A stretch of 64,000 nt of DNA from Lepidurus packardi (GCA_023053545.1 JAKZAN010000004.1:4402001-4466000), one strand, 5' to 3'. Counted from the first letter of the stretch, positions 38,226-51,683 are shown. Notes: a model not told the origin generated them from the sequence alone. A program made the numbers and translations.

Positions 38226-40371
38226 AGCCTGCCCTATAAAGGGCAAGAATCTCTACTTTAATTTGACAGTGCTTCCTAATGATGTGTCAGTAAATCCTTA
38301 TAACTTCAACTGTGTTTTGTATGATTGTCGACAGTTAACACTGAGTTATTGTCAAGCCTGAGTGCCCAACATACACATTTTCTTTCCGATTCCGTTGTCT
38401 ATGTATTACTTTTTGGGGTTTGTCTTGGTTAAATTGCTCTTTTAAATGAAATTTTTAGGTGGACTTCATTAAGCGTGAGAAATTTAAAGGGACCCAGAAA
38501 AGTTCAAATTATTGACTTTAACATTTTTAAGCGGAGCAACAGGACGAAAAAAACTGGAAGATTTCAAAATCTGAATTGCGTTCCGCCAACATTAAGCTGC
38601 TTGTTTCCGATACTAGGTGGCGGTTGTACGGTTTTTTGGTCATTATGAAATATTTTTATCAAGGTTTCTTTTCTTTACATCTGTGGGCCAGCAGTTTTAG
38701 TTAATCATCAGACTCGCAGAAGTCTAGGTGGAGGATTTAACTCGAGTCCTCCTCGAAGTTTTACTATGAGCGTGATGTGCTATGTATAATCAATAATTTA
38801 TTCCACGAAAGGAATTACTCGGATTTGTTCCTGTTTCTGAGAACGAAAAGTAAGTAGAATATAGTAAAGAAGTAAATAGATTATGATCTGTTTCGTCTTA
38901 TCAGCAGTCCTTACCTTAAGGAAAAATTATTTGCATTTGGCCGCAACACGTATCACATATCAGTCATAAGAAAAGACTTATTAAAACTTTTTCCATGTAT
39001 ACCGTTTTTGTTGTCGTCTGAAAGGAACGTACCTGATTACGTTTAACAGCAATCTCCTTTAGCGATGTATACCTTTAGGACCTTGTTCTCTAATTCTCCC
39101 TAAGGTATCAGTACCAGCGAGGACAACTCTAATCTTTCTGATTTCCTTTTTATCCCCGGCTTGCAATTGTCCAGAAATGGAATGCTTGACGCATGTTTTA
39201 GTTTCTTTCAACCATTTGTCGTAGCTGTGCATTGTTGCTTTTGATTTTCTCATAGCGTTTTAACCCAGAAGTTTCTTAGAACCACTTCCTCCCAACATCA
39301 AGATTAACCAAGCATGACAACCCCTCAAGCTAGACTAGCTGTTTTTATTCTCGACAATGTAACAAGGTAAGAACCAGTCCCAAAATGGTAGCTTTCAGTT
39401 TCCCTTGCTTTTATCCTAGTGATCAGTCATTTGGATCCATTTGCTTTCCCCCCCGCAAAAGGTGGAAAAGCCCCACCGATCTAGGCTCAATGCGCTAAAC
39501 AATGTATTTTCGATTTGTCATTCTTCGATTTGACAAGTCACGTCTGCGTCTTCTTTCTTTTGCTTGGATTGCCTCTAAGTATAGAAGCCTCAGAAATTTA
39601 TTTCACCCTTCTAAGCTTCTTTTTTCTTCATTTGGTATGTTCTCGCAGCCCATCTGGAATCGATAACGAACTTCCGATTTGCACACAAACTACCACTGCT
39701 GCTTTTCAAATAGGAAACCGGTATGTTTTTGGTAATGATAGGGAGGTTCGCTTTGTCTGCGTTTCCGGATGCGGTGCAGGTGAACGGAAATGTGAATTGC
39801 GGACACCCTTATCATCCATTCATATCGTAAAAAAAATCGCTTTCCACACAACATAATTTTGTTAAAGCTTCAAACTTGAAATCTTACAGGTTTAAGATTT
39901 TTCGGTAACGTACTGTTTAGAATAGTGAAATTCTCGCCTCCTACTTTATCAGACTACCTTATCACAGGTAAAAATTCGAGACAGTTAATCCTCTCGGAGC
40001 CGCCATATGTTCATGCAACTTGGTTATGCAGCCTTACCCAGAATAACAGGTGTTGGATGTTTACTTGCCACATTTGAGTGCTGAATTCCCTTCCAGTGAG
40101 TAAGGAACGTGTGTAATTATGTGAAAAACTAAAGGTTGAAGGCCCTTCATTGCAATGTCGTTCACCCCAAAGTACCCCGAATACTGAAAAAGGGGGGAAA
40201 CAGACCTGGTCGTGGGTTTGTGCTGGGAAGCCATGCAAAGTGACGATTTTTATTGCCAAGTCTTGTCCCTGGCCCAGTTTTGACTAATACTAATGTTTTA
40301 TATAGTTAGCGTGCGCACGATTTTCTACTTTTGTATTTATTTTTCCTACTTTTTTTTTCCTATGCTTTCAG
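38226..40371. other. Intergenic spacer, Vg to myosin VI
   Basis: About 2.1 kb with no confident gene. A minus-strand frame at 39059-39253 and a plus frame at 39515-39856 are open but have no recognisable domain and no convincing splicing partners. A noncoding first exon of myosin VI should lie here, because a good 3' splice site (TTTCAG at 40366-40371) precedes the coding start by 11 bases. Confidence 0.5.
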
Positions 40372-40382
40372 GAGTATCAAGC

Positions 40383-43300
40383 ATGGAGAACCAAAAAGTG
40401 TGGGTTCCTGACCCCGTCCGGGGGTTTGTGTTTGGCGAAATTGTGGATTTGGCAGCAGATGGAGTTGTGGTTCAACCTTTCGAAAAGGGCACCAAAGCTA
40501 TCACTTGCAGCTATGATCGACTTTATCCGGCTGAAGATGATAACTCCAAAGTTGTCGAGGATAATTGTAATCTTATCTTTTTAATGAAGTATACATTTTT
40601 CGACTCTAACGTCACTTTTTTCCTACACAGGTGCTTTGATGTACTTGAACGAAGCCACTTTGTTGAATAATGTGGGCCTGCGGTACCAAAAAGACCTTAT
40701 TTACGTAAGTTTAGGGAAATTTTGAGTAATTTCTGGGCACTTATGTTTCAAGATATCTCCATGGGAGGACTATAAAAAGTTGGAGAACATATGCTTAATG
40801 ACTATCTTTATAGACATACGTGGCAAATATTTTAATCGCAGTGAACCCGTACTACGAAATTAAAAACCTTTATACAAAAGATACCATCAAAAAGTATCAG
40901 GGCAAGTCATTGGGCACGCTCCCACCCCATGTCTTCGCTATAGGTATATACTAAAAATTTTATAGCAATTGTAAAGAGGATTGAGTATGGGTTTTTGTTC
41001 GTTTTATTAGCGGACAAATCATTCCGAGACATGAAGGTCTTAAAACAATCCCAATCCATCATCGTATCGGGAGAATCGGGCGCAGGCAAAACGGAATCCA
41101 CTAAATACATTTTACGGTATCTCTGCGAAACCTGGGGCTCTTCAGCTGGGCCCATAGAGCAGAAAATCCTTGACGGTAAAAAGATAGAACAAAAGGGGTT
41201 TTCCAGTACTATTTGTCTATACTCTATATTGCAGCTAATCCGGTACTGGAAGCTTTCGGTAATGCCAAGACAACTCGCAATAACAACAGCAGTCGGTTCG
41301 GCAAGTTCATCGAGATCCATTTCAGTGACAAATGCGCTGTGGCAGGAGGTTTTATTTCCCATTACTTGCTGGAAAAATCGCGTATTTGCTCCCAAAGCAA
41401 AGAAGAGCGCAATTACCACATCTTTTACCAACTCACGGCAGGAGCGCCTGAAACCTTGAGAGAAAAATTGAAGCTTTCTAGCCCGGACAATTTCAGCGTA
41501 GGTTAAGATTTTTGAAACATTGTAATAAAGACGGCTGAATTTATTTTCATTTTTTTGCAGTATTTGAGGCAAGGTTGCACCCAATATTTCGCGTCAGGCG
41601 AAACGGATAAAACTATGGCTAGCACGCGAAAAAGCAGAGAACATGCTACCAAGGGCTCTATGAAAGATCCATTATTAGATGACGTCAAAGATTTCCAACA
41701 TACTGATAAGGTAAAGTTTTTTCCGTTGATTTTGTTTTCGTACTTATGATCAAATTCATAATGTGTCTGTTTTCTTTTCTTGTGTGCATCCCAGGCATTA
41801 GGAAATCTCGGTATGGGTGAATCCGAACGCTTTTCTATTTATGCCGCTGTGGCTGCAGTTTTGCACTTGGGTAACGTGATGTTTGAAGACAATCCAGATG
41901 ATGTCAAAGGTAAGAATATTATACTAAGAGGAATAAGTATGATTTGAATATGTACTTGTTTGTAGGCGGCTGTAGGTTGGCTCCTTCTACGAAAGGATCC
42001 TTGGCGATGGCGGCAACTTTGTTGGGGGTCGATGAAGATGATCTGCATCAAGCAATGCTATCCAGAGTGATGCAGACAAGCAAAGGGGGTCTAAAAGGCA
42101 CCGTAATTATGTAATTTTTGTTTTGTGAGAATTTTTCAGAGTTTCGTTCACTAACCGAGAGTATTTGATGTGCTTAGGGTTCCATTAAAGGTCTATGAGG
42201 CTAATAGCGCTCGGGACGCTCTAGCCAAGGCAATTTATAGCAAGCTTTTTGATCATATTGTACACCGTATTAATGAAAGCATTCCATTCCAATCCTCTTC
42301 CCATTACATTGGTGTATTGGATATTGCCGGCTTTGGTAAGTGCTGTTTGTTGCATTATTTTTAAGTTTTAATAATCATGTCTGGCTTTTAGAGTACTTTA
42401 CTGTGAATAGCTTCGAGCAGTTTTGCATCAATTATTGCAATGAGAAGCTCCAGCAGTTTTTCAATGAACGGATCCTGAAAGAAGAGCAAGTTCTTTACGA
42501 CAAAGAAGGATTAGGCGTCAAGAAGATTAGCTACGTGGACAATCAAGATTGCATTGGTAATTTCAAATTATTAGCCCAGAGGGAATTTTTTTTTTGTAAA
42601 AATGTGTTCGTTTCTTTTTGTACCCAGATTTGATTGAAGCTAAAGGCAATGGTATACTGTCGCTCTTGGACGAAGAGTCCAAACTTCCTAAATCCAGTCA
42701 TAACCATTTCACGAGCTCGGTTCACGCCAACTACCCCAATCATTTCCGCTTAGCACTGCCCCGTAAATCCAAACTACGTGATCATCGAGAAATCCGGGAC
42801 GACGAAGGTTTCTTAGTCCGTCATTTTGCCGGAGCTGTCTGCTACCAAACTGCCAAGTTTATTGACAAAAATAACGACGCTTTACACGCCTCCCTAGAAG
42901 GCCTGGTCCAGGAGTGCAAAAACACCTTCATAAAGGGACTATTTGAATCATCGAATGGAACCCAAAAGGGCAAGCTTTCCTTTATTAGTGTGGGCTCCAA
43001 ATTCCGTATCCAGCTCTCGGAGTTGATGGACAAATTACGTGGAACGGTAAAAAAATAAAAAATACTTTATATTTTTTAAGATAGCACTTAATAAATGACA
43101 TTTTTTCCCCAGGGTACCAGCTTTGTTCGCTGCTTGAAACCGAATTTGAAAATGGTTGACCACTTGTTTGAAGGAGGCCAGATTTTGTCCCAGTTGCAGT
43201 GCTCTGGTATGACGACCGTCCTTGAGTTGATGCAGCAAGGTTATCCGTCCCGTGCCCAATTCTCGGATTTGTACAACATGTACAAATCGTACTTACCACC

Positions 43301-46300
43301 GGAATTGGCGCGACTTGATCCGCGATTGTTTTGTAAAGTAAGCTTCTATATAAGCTTTGTGATTTTGGAACTTTCGGATGCAAATCTAAATTAATCGTTA
43401 TCTTATAGGCCTTGTTTAAAGCGTTGGGATTAAACGATAAAGACTTCAAGTTTGGCCTGACCAAAGTATTTTTCCGGCCTGGAAAATTTGCCGAGTTTGA
43501 TCAGATTATGAAATCGGATCCTGACAATCTGTCCAGTTTAGTCAAACGTGTCCGTAAATGGCTTTTAGGTTCACGCTGGAAGAAAGCACAATGGTGTGCG
43601 CTCAGTGTCATCAAGCGTAAGTCTTTATTTTTCATTTTTCGCTAGCCTAAACTTTTAATTTTTAGTAACAATCATTCTAAGTTTTTACACTTTCGTGTCA
43701 TTATTTTCCTATTTTCTCAACGTTTAAAAAAACTCTAGAGACTATTCATTTTATACGCTTTAACCTATACTTTTTAGTGCGCAAGAAAGTCGAGTATCGT
43801 CGAGAAAACTTGGTTATTATACAAAAGACCGTCAGGATGTACCAAGCCAAAAAGAAACACCGCCCCCGATACCAAGGAATTAGGAAAATCAAAACTCTGC
43901 AGGTAGCAACCAACCCTAGTTTTACCCTGTTAGATTACACGTTAATATTTTAATATTCCGCTTTTAAGCATAATGTGAAGCAAATGAGTGCCATGGTATC
44001 TCAGTTGAAGAAGGACAAGGAAAGTTCTCAGAAACAAGTTCAAGCACTGCAGGATAATATAACTACTGCCATTCAGAAGATTAAAGTATTCAGTTTTCAG
44101 AATGTTTTGTTGACTGACGCTTATGATAAGCTTTGCTTGGTTATAGAACGCGCCGAACTTGAAACGAGAAGAAATTGAAGTCATTCACTCTGACTTAGTG
44201 CGCCAAGCTAATATAGAGTTCGCGTCTCTGAAAAGCAAAGTTGAGCAGCAAAAAGTTGCTGAAGAGCAGGAAAAGTTGCGCAAACTTCAAGAAGATATGG
44301 AAAGGGAACGCAAACGTCGAGAGGATGAAGAAAGTCTCCGTAAAGAAGAGGAAGAGAACCGGAAAAAGTACGTACATAATTCGGCTTCGTTTTATTCATT
44401 ACCTCTCATATTCATGAGAATTGACAAGACGGTACCTGGTTTTACGTGGGCTTATAAATGCGGGTTTTACGGAATATTGTTTTAGGCGTGCGGAGATAGA
44501 AGTGCGTCGTAAAGCTGAAGAAGAACAACGCAAGAAAGAAGAAGTGGCCCAACGAGAAGCAGCTGCAGAGATGCAGAAGCAGCTTGATCGCGAAGCTACA
44601 GAGGAAGCAATATTCCAAGAACAACTTCAACAGGAACGCCGAGATCACGAGTTGGCTATGAGGCTGGCTCAGGACAATAATAGCCAAGTAGAAGATATAT
44701 CGCAGCTGAAAAGGTATCCAAACATGTGTTTTTTCAACATTCCAGCATTCTTTTGTGCAACACGATACGTCTTCAGCACCGTCTCCCTTTTTGCAATTAC
44801 CACACCCATTTGATACCTGCCTAAAAGTTCAAGCTATCTTCAAGGGTATCAAGTGGGGATTTACTGTGCTTCTTGTTTGAGGGCGTATTGGAAACATCTG
44901 TAACCGACCTTAAGGACGGCGAGGATGTTGCTCTACGGGCTATTTTTACTTTTTTTAACAAGAAAAAATCCAAAAGAACACACACTTGGACCGTCCTCTT
45001 GGGCTTCTACTATTACCTATTTTTCTTTTTTGTCTTTGTCCTCTCGCCCGAACAGTCGCACTGTGGAAGAAGAGCTTCGGGGTTTGGATAGAAAACTTCA
45101 TAGGTAATGTACTACCTGTTGGCCAACTTGGAACCTGCTTTTCATGTTATGATTTTTTCTTCTTCTTCACATTTGCTTTTTTTCATTCGTTTCAGCATGG
45201 TTCAGAACGCTTCTTTTACCTATGAGTTTTTTCTTGTGGGGCGGCATTTTTAAATGGGCTATTATAGGTCGGACGTGGTGTTGAGTCAACGGGCCGCGCT
45301 GGCAAATAAAAAGTACGACTTATCCAAATGGAAGTACTCGGAGTTGAGGGATACAATTAATACTTCGTGCGATATTGAACTGTTGGAGGTGAGTTTTTGC
45401 ACTTTTTTCAACCAGTGCTATAACTGAATAACAACTATTCCTTAAAACGCAGTAGTCACCTATTTTAGATGTTGGAGGTTTCTTATGGATGCTTGCGTAG
45501 TCTTACATAATTATAAGAATGTCCAACTTTTCTTTCCTATGTTTACTTTTGAAAAACCCGTTCACGAGTTCAAAACTTTTGAGCATCACGTCACTGACAG
45601 CATGGTGTTATCTCGTTACCGTTATTAGTGTTCTTTTCCATGCTTGAAACAGTAAACAAAGCACAGGGTAAACAAACCATCGTTACGTATACGTCATTGA
45701 TGTGAAAAAAGCCACTTACTCGTATTTTTTTTATTTACATTTCTTTCTTTATTGACTTTTTATTTATTAGCGTTTACTTTACTCTATTGTGCGGTATGGA
45801 AAGAAAAATGGCACGAAGAGCTAGACTTGTTGCTCTTTTTATTAAGACAAAGCAGTTTTTGTATTATATTGTCTGTAAAGTTGGTATTTGCTTAGATGTA
45901 CTTTTGGATTCCTTTTCACTGCAAACATTGATCTTATGCCATGCCTACCGCAACTACGCGTGATTTTAACAAGTGTTAAACTGTCATTTGTAGAGTTGTC
46001 GTGAGGAGTTTCATCGACGCTTGAAGGTTTATCATGCTTGGAAGGCAAAGAACAAGAAAAAGACAGCCAACATGGACGAGAATGAGCGAGCACCCAAGTC
46101 GGTCCTAGAATCCGGTACATGATTTACAGTTTTGCTCAGAATTGCAGCTATTATTAATGTGATTATGCTTGTTTGCAAGCAGTCAAAAGCCCTACTGTGC
46201 ATCCAATTGCTCCCATAGTGAAAAATGACGCCCAACGCTACTTCCGTATTCCTTTCGTGCGACCTACAGATAGCGAAACTAGCGAAGAAACTACCAATAG

Positions 46301-46869
46301 TCGACGAGGGTGGTGGTATGCCCATTTTGACGGCCAGTGGATTGCTCGTCAAATGGAGTTGCATCCCGATAAACCACCTGTTCTCCTCGTAGCCGGTAGG
46401 TCGATTTCTTCTTCTGCTTTTCCTCCATTTCCCCTCCCCCCCCCCTTTTTTTTCTTTCGGTTCCTGTTTTCTATATTCATTACATTACCAGGTATTATTG
46501 ACACAAGGGTGGTTTTTGTTTAGGCAATTTTTGTCTAAAAAAAATTGTCCCAACTTTAAATTGGGTTCTGATTAAGTTACCACAGAAACTCGTGACGAGT
46601 TGAATTAATATATGTCTTTATTTGAAAGTCAGTCATCACAATTCTTAATGAGGAAAATAATTATTTTCTTTATATTTTCATCTGTAGGCCGTGATGATAT
46701 GCAGATGTGTGAATTGGGCTTGGATGAGACTGGCTTGACTCGAAAACGTGGAGCGGAGATCCTGGAACTTGAGTTCACCAAAGAGTGGGACAAACATGAA
46801 GGACTCGCCTACGTGCGCCCTGCTGATCGTTCCCAGAAGCGTCCAGCTATCACGCCTGTCAATAAGTAA
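40383..46869 (+). CDS. MYO6: Unconventional myosin VI heavy chain, 22 coding exons
   Basis: Minus-end-directed actin motor for endocytosis, Golgi and cell-polarity functions. Coding exons: 40383-40566, 40631-40704, 40814-40943, 41011-41175, 41235-41497, 41561-41710, 41795-41909, 41966-42110, 42178-42335, 42392-42556, 42628-43046, 43113-43337, 43409-43616, 43778-43902, 43969-44085, 44147-44367, 44486-44713, 45056-45103, 45268-45388, 45994-46114, 46180-46395, 46688-46869, about 1259 residues (human about 1285). Motor motifs are P-loop [10 protein letters not shown] near residue 149, switch [11 protein letters not shown], switch [20 protein letters not shown] and [19 protein letters not shown]. 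The converter is followed by the myosin-VI-specific reverse-gear insert and a single IQ-like region. A long charged helix ([15 protein letters not shown]) comes next. The cargo domain keeps the adaptor motif RRL ([11 protein letters not shown]) and the Dab2-type WWY ([11 protein letters not shown]). The tail ends differently from vertebrates after [17 protein letters not shown] at 47455 may be the poly(A) site. Confidence 0.95.
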
Positions 46870-49125
46870 ACAGATAGTTTTTTCCTTGTTCAAAGGGGTT
46901 AGACGAACCCCCCGAAAGGTATTCTGTTGTGGACTAAAATTGTCGACGATGCCCAAAACTGAAAGAAAAAAAATCAACATTTTCTTTTGTTTTTATGTTT
47001 TTGCCTTTTCTCGGTAAACTCTAGTATGATTTCCCTCTTATCTGTCTAGGATCGTTGGATCTCTTTGAAACTGTATGCGATACTTTTGACTTTCCACCCT
47101 GAGTTTTTCTCGGCTGCTTTTACTTCTTTATCAGTTAGGGAGGAAATTGTACAGCTTTGATAAATTGAGACCGAGGTTTGACAGTTTCTTAATTTCCTTT
47201 CGAGTCAGTACATTCCTTGTGCAGTGCACTTCTATGTTTAGACAGGGGTCGGTGTGATTATTGCTATACATGCCTAGCATTCCAAACTGTGTTGTTCCGA
47301 GATGTGTCCTTTTGGCGCCGCAATATAGGTTACATTACAAACTTTAGCTGCTTGTTGTCGCCCAACAGTATCCATTTTTCTTTTTCATTTGAAATACTTT
47401 CCAAGATTTTTTATTTTGACAGTTTGTGAAGTTTCCTTCTGTTTTCTGTTAGAAAATAAAATTACAGGTGTTACTATATAGTAATACTACATGGTGTTAC
47501 TTATATAGTAACTTATATAGTAACATTATATTGATATGGTGTTACTATATAATAATGTAAAATAATTAATGACTCGGCTATGAGCGTATAACGGATAGTC
47601 GATGTTTAACCATACGAGACAGATGCAGATATTCATAGCAGAAAAAAAACCGTTAAGTCGTTCACAATTATGCTGTTCTTGTCCTTTGTAGTGATACAGT
47701 TGATGAGCCCAGTGCTCGTTAGGTTTGACATTGGTAGTTATAGATAAGGTTCTAATCTAACGAGCCTGGGTGGTCGCAAAGGGTGTGAAGGAGTACAAAG
47801 TTCGGTAACTACTTTTGTGAGGCACGTTGTAATTTGAAGGGACCCGTGGACTAAAAGAAGGCTGATACCTAGCTTTCACTACACTCACCCTGTGCTTCTT
47901 CCCATACTTAGTTAGTAATTATCTTGCCTCGTAAAGCTAATCCTATATCCAGCTACTTTCACTTAGAAAACGACTTGCAGTTAGCTTCCGAACATCATTT
48001 CGGTGACCGAGGATTGAAGGGCCTAGCATGTCAATATAAAGCAAGGGCTGTTAATTCCATACACGTGGGAGTCGATCGGATCGGTTTGAAAGTCACGTGG
48101 GTTGTCCATAGCACCTCAGCTCAGTTTCCTGCATGTCAAGCGTTAAGGAAGTCCCGGCGGTTAACGTGTTGACCATTTATGTGTAAAGGTGGGTAAGTGG
48201 TTAATGAGTGCCCGGAGAAGTAAATGTCTATGTCAATACTTGGCAAGTAGGGAAGTGTTGTTGGAATATAGAGACCAGCATCGTTAATACCCTCATATCC
48301 CGTGTGCTAGGGGTTTGGGGAACGTCTAACCTGTTGATTGCAGGTAATCAGGATGGACGGAACAGCAATTGAGGGGAGAGACTAAAAGCCTTACCTCAAT
48401 GCTCCAATTTAGTCCGGTGTGGGCCGAGTTGGCTAAGCAATTTTGCGTGAAAAGCGCTCGCTTGACCAGCGTTCCTTCCGTCTATATATGTGTGTGAGAA
48501 TAATATGAGCTTTAATGTGCATGCGGGGGAAGAAGGTACCCTAAGTACCGGTAATTTCTTTAGATAAAAAAGGAATTTCTCCTATATTCTTCCCGTGATT
48601 AGACAGCTCGGCACTTGAGAGGAGTGGCGAAATTAACGGCCAAGATAAAAGGGTCGCTCTTTTGTCACTGAACACATATGACTAACGAGTCTGGCGCTAA
48701 GTAAAAAGCCTTGGAAAAGGAAGTAACTAGGTAGTCTTGGAGAATGAGAATTGTAGAATGTATTTAGTAGAACTACATTTCGCTTTGCCCTACAGATCCA
48801 TATAGTATCCTTCTTAAGACTCAGAGAGGTCTCATAACAAAATTCCACCACTTACCAGCCTTAATGTTCACAGGGAGTGAAAATGATTTTTCAACGCAGC
48901 TCCTTAATTGTCCTTGTGTGCGTATCTCGGGAAATCTGAGATTTATGACGAAGGGAGACAGCCGTGTTTCGCTGAAGCTTTGACGCTTGGAGCTTTGGAT
49001 TTTTTTTTTTTTTTTTTTTTTTTATGGAGCAGAGGCTTTGTGCTGCTGCACTCGTACTGGATTGGCTTGATCGTAAGTAGAAGCGATACGAGAAGGATGT
49101 GAAATTATAAATGTATAAGAGTCAA
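46870..49125. other. Convergent spacer between myosin VI and the neuropeptide gene
   Basis: About 2.2 kb between the convergent 3' ends. It holds imperfect repeats of a GTTACTATATAGTAA palindrome (47470-47560) and a run of about 27 T at 48997-49023. On the minus strand this T run is an A tract about 100 bases past the neuropeptide stop codon; it could be a retroposed poly(A) end. No gene was recognised. Confidence 0.5.
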
Positions 49126-50116
49126 CTAATTCCGGCGTCGTCTTTTATCCCCAGTCAAAGTTTTGCTCAGTGTGTTGAGATGAGTCTCTACCTGCGTAAC
49201 ATAGAAGACACAGAAAACGAGCAAAAAGCAAATTCAAAGAGATTAGACTCGTGCTTCAGAAAAATTGGAAGAAATATTTCTGGGCTATGTTTGGCTTAAA
49301 GTTTGTTAGGCTTCCTTCATAAAAAAGAAATGAATGTAAAATGTTGATGTCAAACTTTTGAGCTTACCACTTTGTAGAATAGACATGGTACCGGAAGTTC
49401 GTCTTCACCATTCGGGCAATGACGTACGCCATCGCAAAGTTGGTAGTCGTCAATACAATTCCATGTACCTTCTTTGTTGGGAGATGGGCAGTAGAACTCT
49501 GTTTGGCCGTCTTTCGTCTTGGGACACTCTATGGGATATTAGATTTTTCTATTACCAACTTAGATTTTAAATAGATTATATTGCTGTTCTTTTAATATTT
49601 TTTGCACGTACCGCCTGACCGAGAAAGAAAGCGATAATGATAGAATGGATCTAGATGAATTGGATAGCGTTTATCCAAGTTTTTTTTCAGACGACGGACG
49701 TGGAATTCGTTGTTCTCATCTGGTAAAACTTCTTGGGTATCTGATGCTTTGAAGTCAGCAATGGGAGGTGGACAGCAATCGGGATAACTTTGCTGGACAC
49801 GGTATTCAGATATCCCAAGAGAGGGTCGTTCTTTTGCCTCCTCCGCCCCCAGTGACCTGTCCTTAATTTCGTTAGAGTCAGGTTTGGATGGTGACGGGCC
49901 GATAGTTCCTAGCCAGTAAACTGGTACTTTCACAGCGTCTTCATCTTGGTATTCCAATTCTGGGATTGGAAGTGCCACACTTTGGCTCAGGCGGCTTAAC
50001 AAGACTGAATATTTGGATGAGCCTGTTGGGAGTAGTATGTTAGTCTCCCGGCATGTTCCCAGCCACATCAACAAACATAACGTCCCCATGTACACCCATA
50101 TGTGCAATTTAATCAT
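49126..50116 (-). CDS. IDLSRF-like neuropeptide precursor (prohormone-4 type) with an LDL-receptor class A-like domain, 3 exons
   Basis: Secreted neuropeptide precursor on the minus strand. Exons in reading order are 50116-49612, 49528-49368 and 49191-49126, with phases 1 and 0, donors GTACGT and GTAAGC and acceptors CATAG and ACGCAG; about 243 residues. The start is chosen because it gives a signal peptide (WVYMGTLCLLMWLGT). A dibasic KR (NLDKR) precedes YPIHLDPFYHYRFLSRSGEC, which lines up with the insect peptide IDLSRFYGHFNT and the following SG-C. Then comes an LDLa-like module: FYCPSPNKEG, WNCIDDYQLCDGVRHCPN, GEDE, C, with six cysteines. The final exon encodes THLNTLSKTL and a basic end, matching the family's HLDxLADALL helix. 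Insect family members, as remembered, share this order: peptide, SG-C, LDLa, short helix. The processed peptide has diverged strongly. Receptor and function are unknown. Confidence 0.78.
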
Positions 50117-51683
50117 CTAGGGAATTATGTACCGCACTAAGCAAATTTGTAGGTTCCAAAACTGATGTGATCCAGGGTTTCACTTCCGATCAAGTGGAAT
50201 ATCGCTTTCAGACTAAAAGCACCACTGTCTTCATGACCGGCCTTTCCTGATGGGTATGTAACCTGAATGATATCTGCGCTGCTGCTGTAGGTGTACGACA
50301 GCTGCAGTTTTGAACTAATGCCCATTATACCCTATAGCTGTCTTTATATGCGTCGTACCCAAAAGGTCCAACAAGTCGACCCAACTCTTGGACCTGCGCC
50401 TGTGGTGTTGGCTTTTACGTAGAAAGTGTATATCGCGGATCCTACCACATATTCTTGGGGACATTTTTTTTCAGTAGGTGAGTAGGGTACACTTCAGTTA
50501 GTATTAAGAAGCCTTAAATTGTTTAGATTTATTTCCGGGGTAGATTATTTTCAATAAGTTAGTAATCGTTTTGCATCTCGAATAATACCATGTGGAACTT
50601 ACTGTCAACTTAATACTTGCCGACTTTCATATATTTTCTTTGTTCCTGGCACTTGACGCAACATATTTTAACGTGTGTGAATTGGTTTTATCTACATCGG
50701 TCATCGCTTATTGACATAGAGGTGTTGAACAGGTTTTTATTCAGAATGAGTGGCATAGTATGTAGCAGTGTACTCCAAATCGGGTTCCAATATACCGTCT
50801 GGTGCCATATACATTTTTAATGAGCTTGATATCTTGCATTTTGCTTATTCAGGACTTCCACTGTAAAAGAGACAGCACTGGCACGTCGAACTTTCTGTAT
50901 AGTACAGTAAAGTACAGCTAAAGGTGTACACCGGGAAGAAAAACGTCCAATCAGAGCGCGAGATTGCGAGTTTAACCCTTCTCCGAACGACTGAGCTAAT
51001 GCTTACCATTAGCGCTTCATGAATTTGATGCGTAAACGCGCTTGCTGGCAGCTTTACGGTAAGTTAAACTTCTCGGCTAATTAAGCCCTTTTAAAATCCA
51101 ATGGGTTAGATAAATTTAGTTACATAAGGCTATAAATTTAACGACCTATTAATCTGAGTTGACAGTTAGAAACCTTTTCCCCAACCGTTCGGATATCGGA
51201 AATAGTGCCCTGATCGTTATTTGTACGCATCGTATTTCTCCGAACATGTCTCGTCTTTTCTTCGAACAAGTTTTCCGTTTTCCTTCGATGTATTAATTAC
51301 TAGCCTTCCCAACTATAAGGCATTGCAACCATTAAACCGTTTCCGCATCGCCAATCAAATTCGGCTCGTACCAACGATCTAGCAGGTTATTTCTTTGCCC
51401 GCGGCTCTTCGACGCTGTTGTTGTACGTACATATAGCACATACGGTACTCCAGTTTTAGTCCCCTTGTATTGACTGTGTGGATTGCACTTCATTTATCCC
51501 AATAGACTGTGGTACTGTTTACTTATATTGTGTAGTACATGATTTGTATACTGCACACCAGATGGATAAACTTTACCATATTTTCTAGCAAACTAAGCTA
51601 ATTTACAATTTGTCGTTTATCAAGCACAAACGGAGTGTATAGGTTTAACTTAATATTGGTTTAACAAATATATAGCTAAGATC
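50117..51683. other. Upstream region of the neuropeptide gene
   Basis: About 1.5 kb with no recognised gene. The minus-strand frame 50137-50325 lies just upstream of the prohormone ATG but has no start context or domain that would link it. The prohormone promoter should lie here; no clear TATA box was seen. Confidence 0.45.

Noticed and set aside
39059..39253. 64-codon minus frame in the Vg-myosin spacer
   Set aside because: Charged and coding-like, but no family or exon partner could be recognised.
39515..39856. 113-codon plus frame upstream of myosin VI
   Set aside because: Signal-like hydrophobic start but no conserved domain, no splice partners and low-complexity T-rich DNA; not enough to call a gene.
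40907..41584. Minus-strand 225-codon frame
   Set aside because: Antisense shadow of myosin VI motor exons containing the P-loop.
48411..48490. tRNA-like GGCCGAGTTGGCTAAGC (box A look-alike)
   Set aside because: No box B follows at the right distance and no cloverleaf can be drawn.
2972..50116. Idea that the neuropeptide gene encodes the ligand of the CCK-type receptor
   Set aside because: The predicted peptide lacks the CCK/sulfakinin core (H/MRF-amide with sulfated Tyr) and has no amidation Gly in the right place; shared location alone is not evidence.
50137..50325. Minus frame upstream of the prohormone start considered as an extra 5' exon
   Set aside because: The prohormone ATG already gives a proper signal peptide, and joining this frame would bury it.
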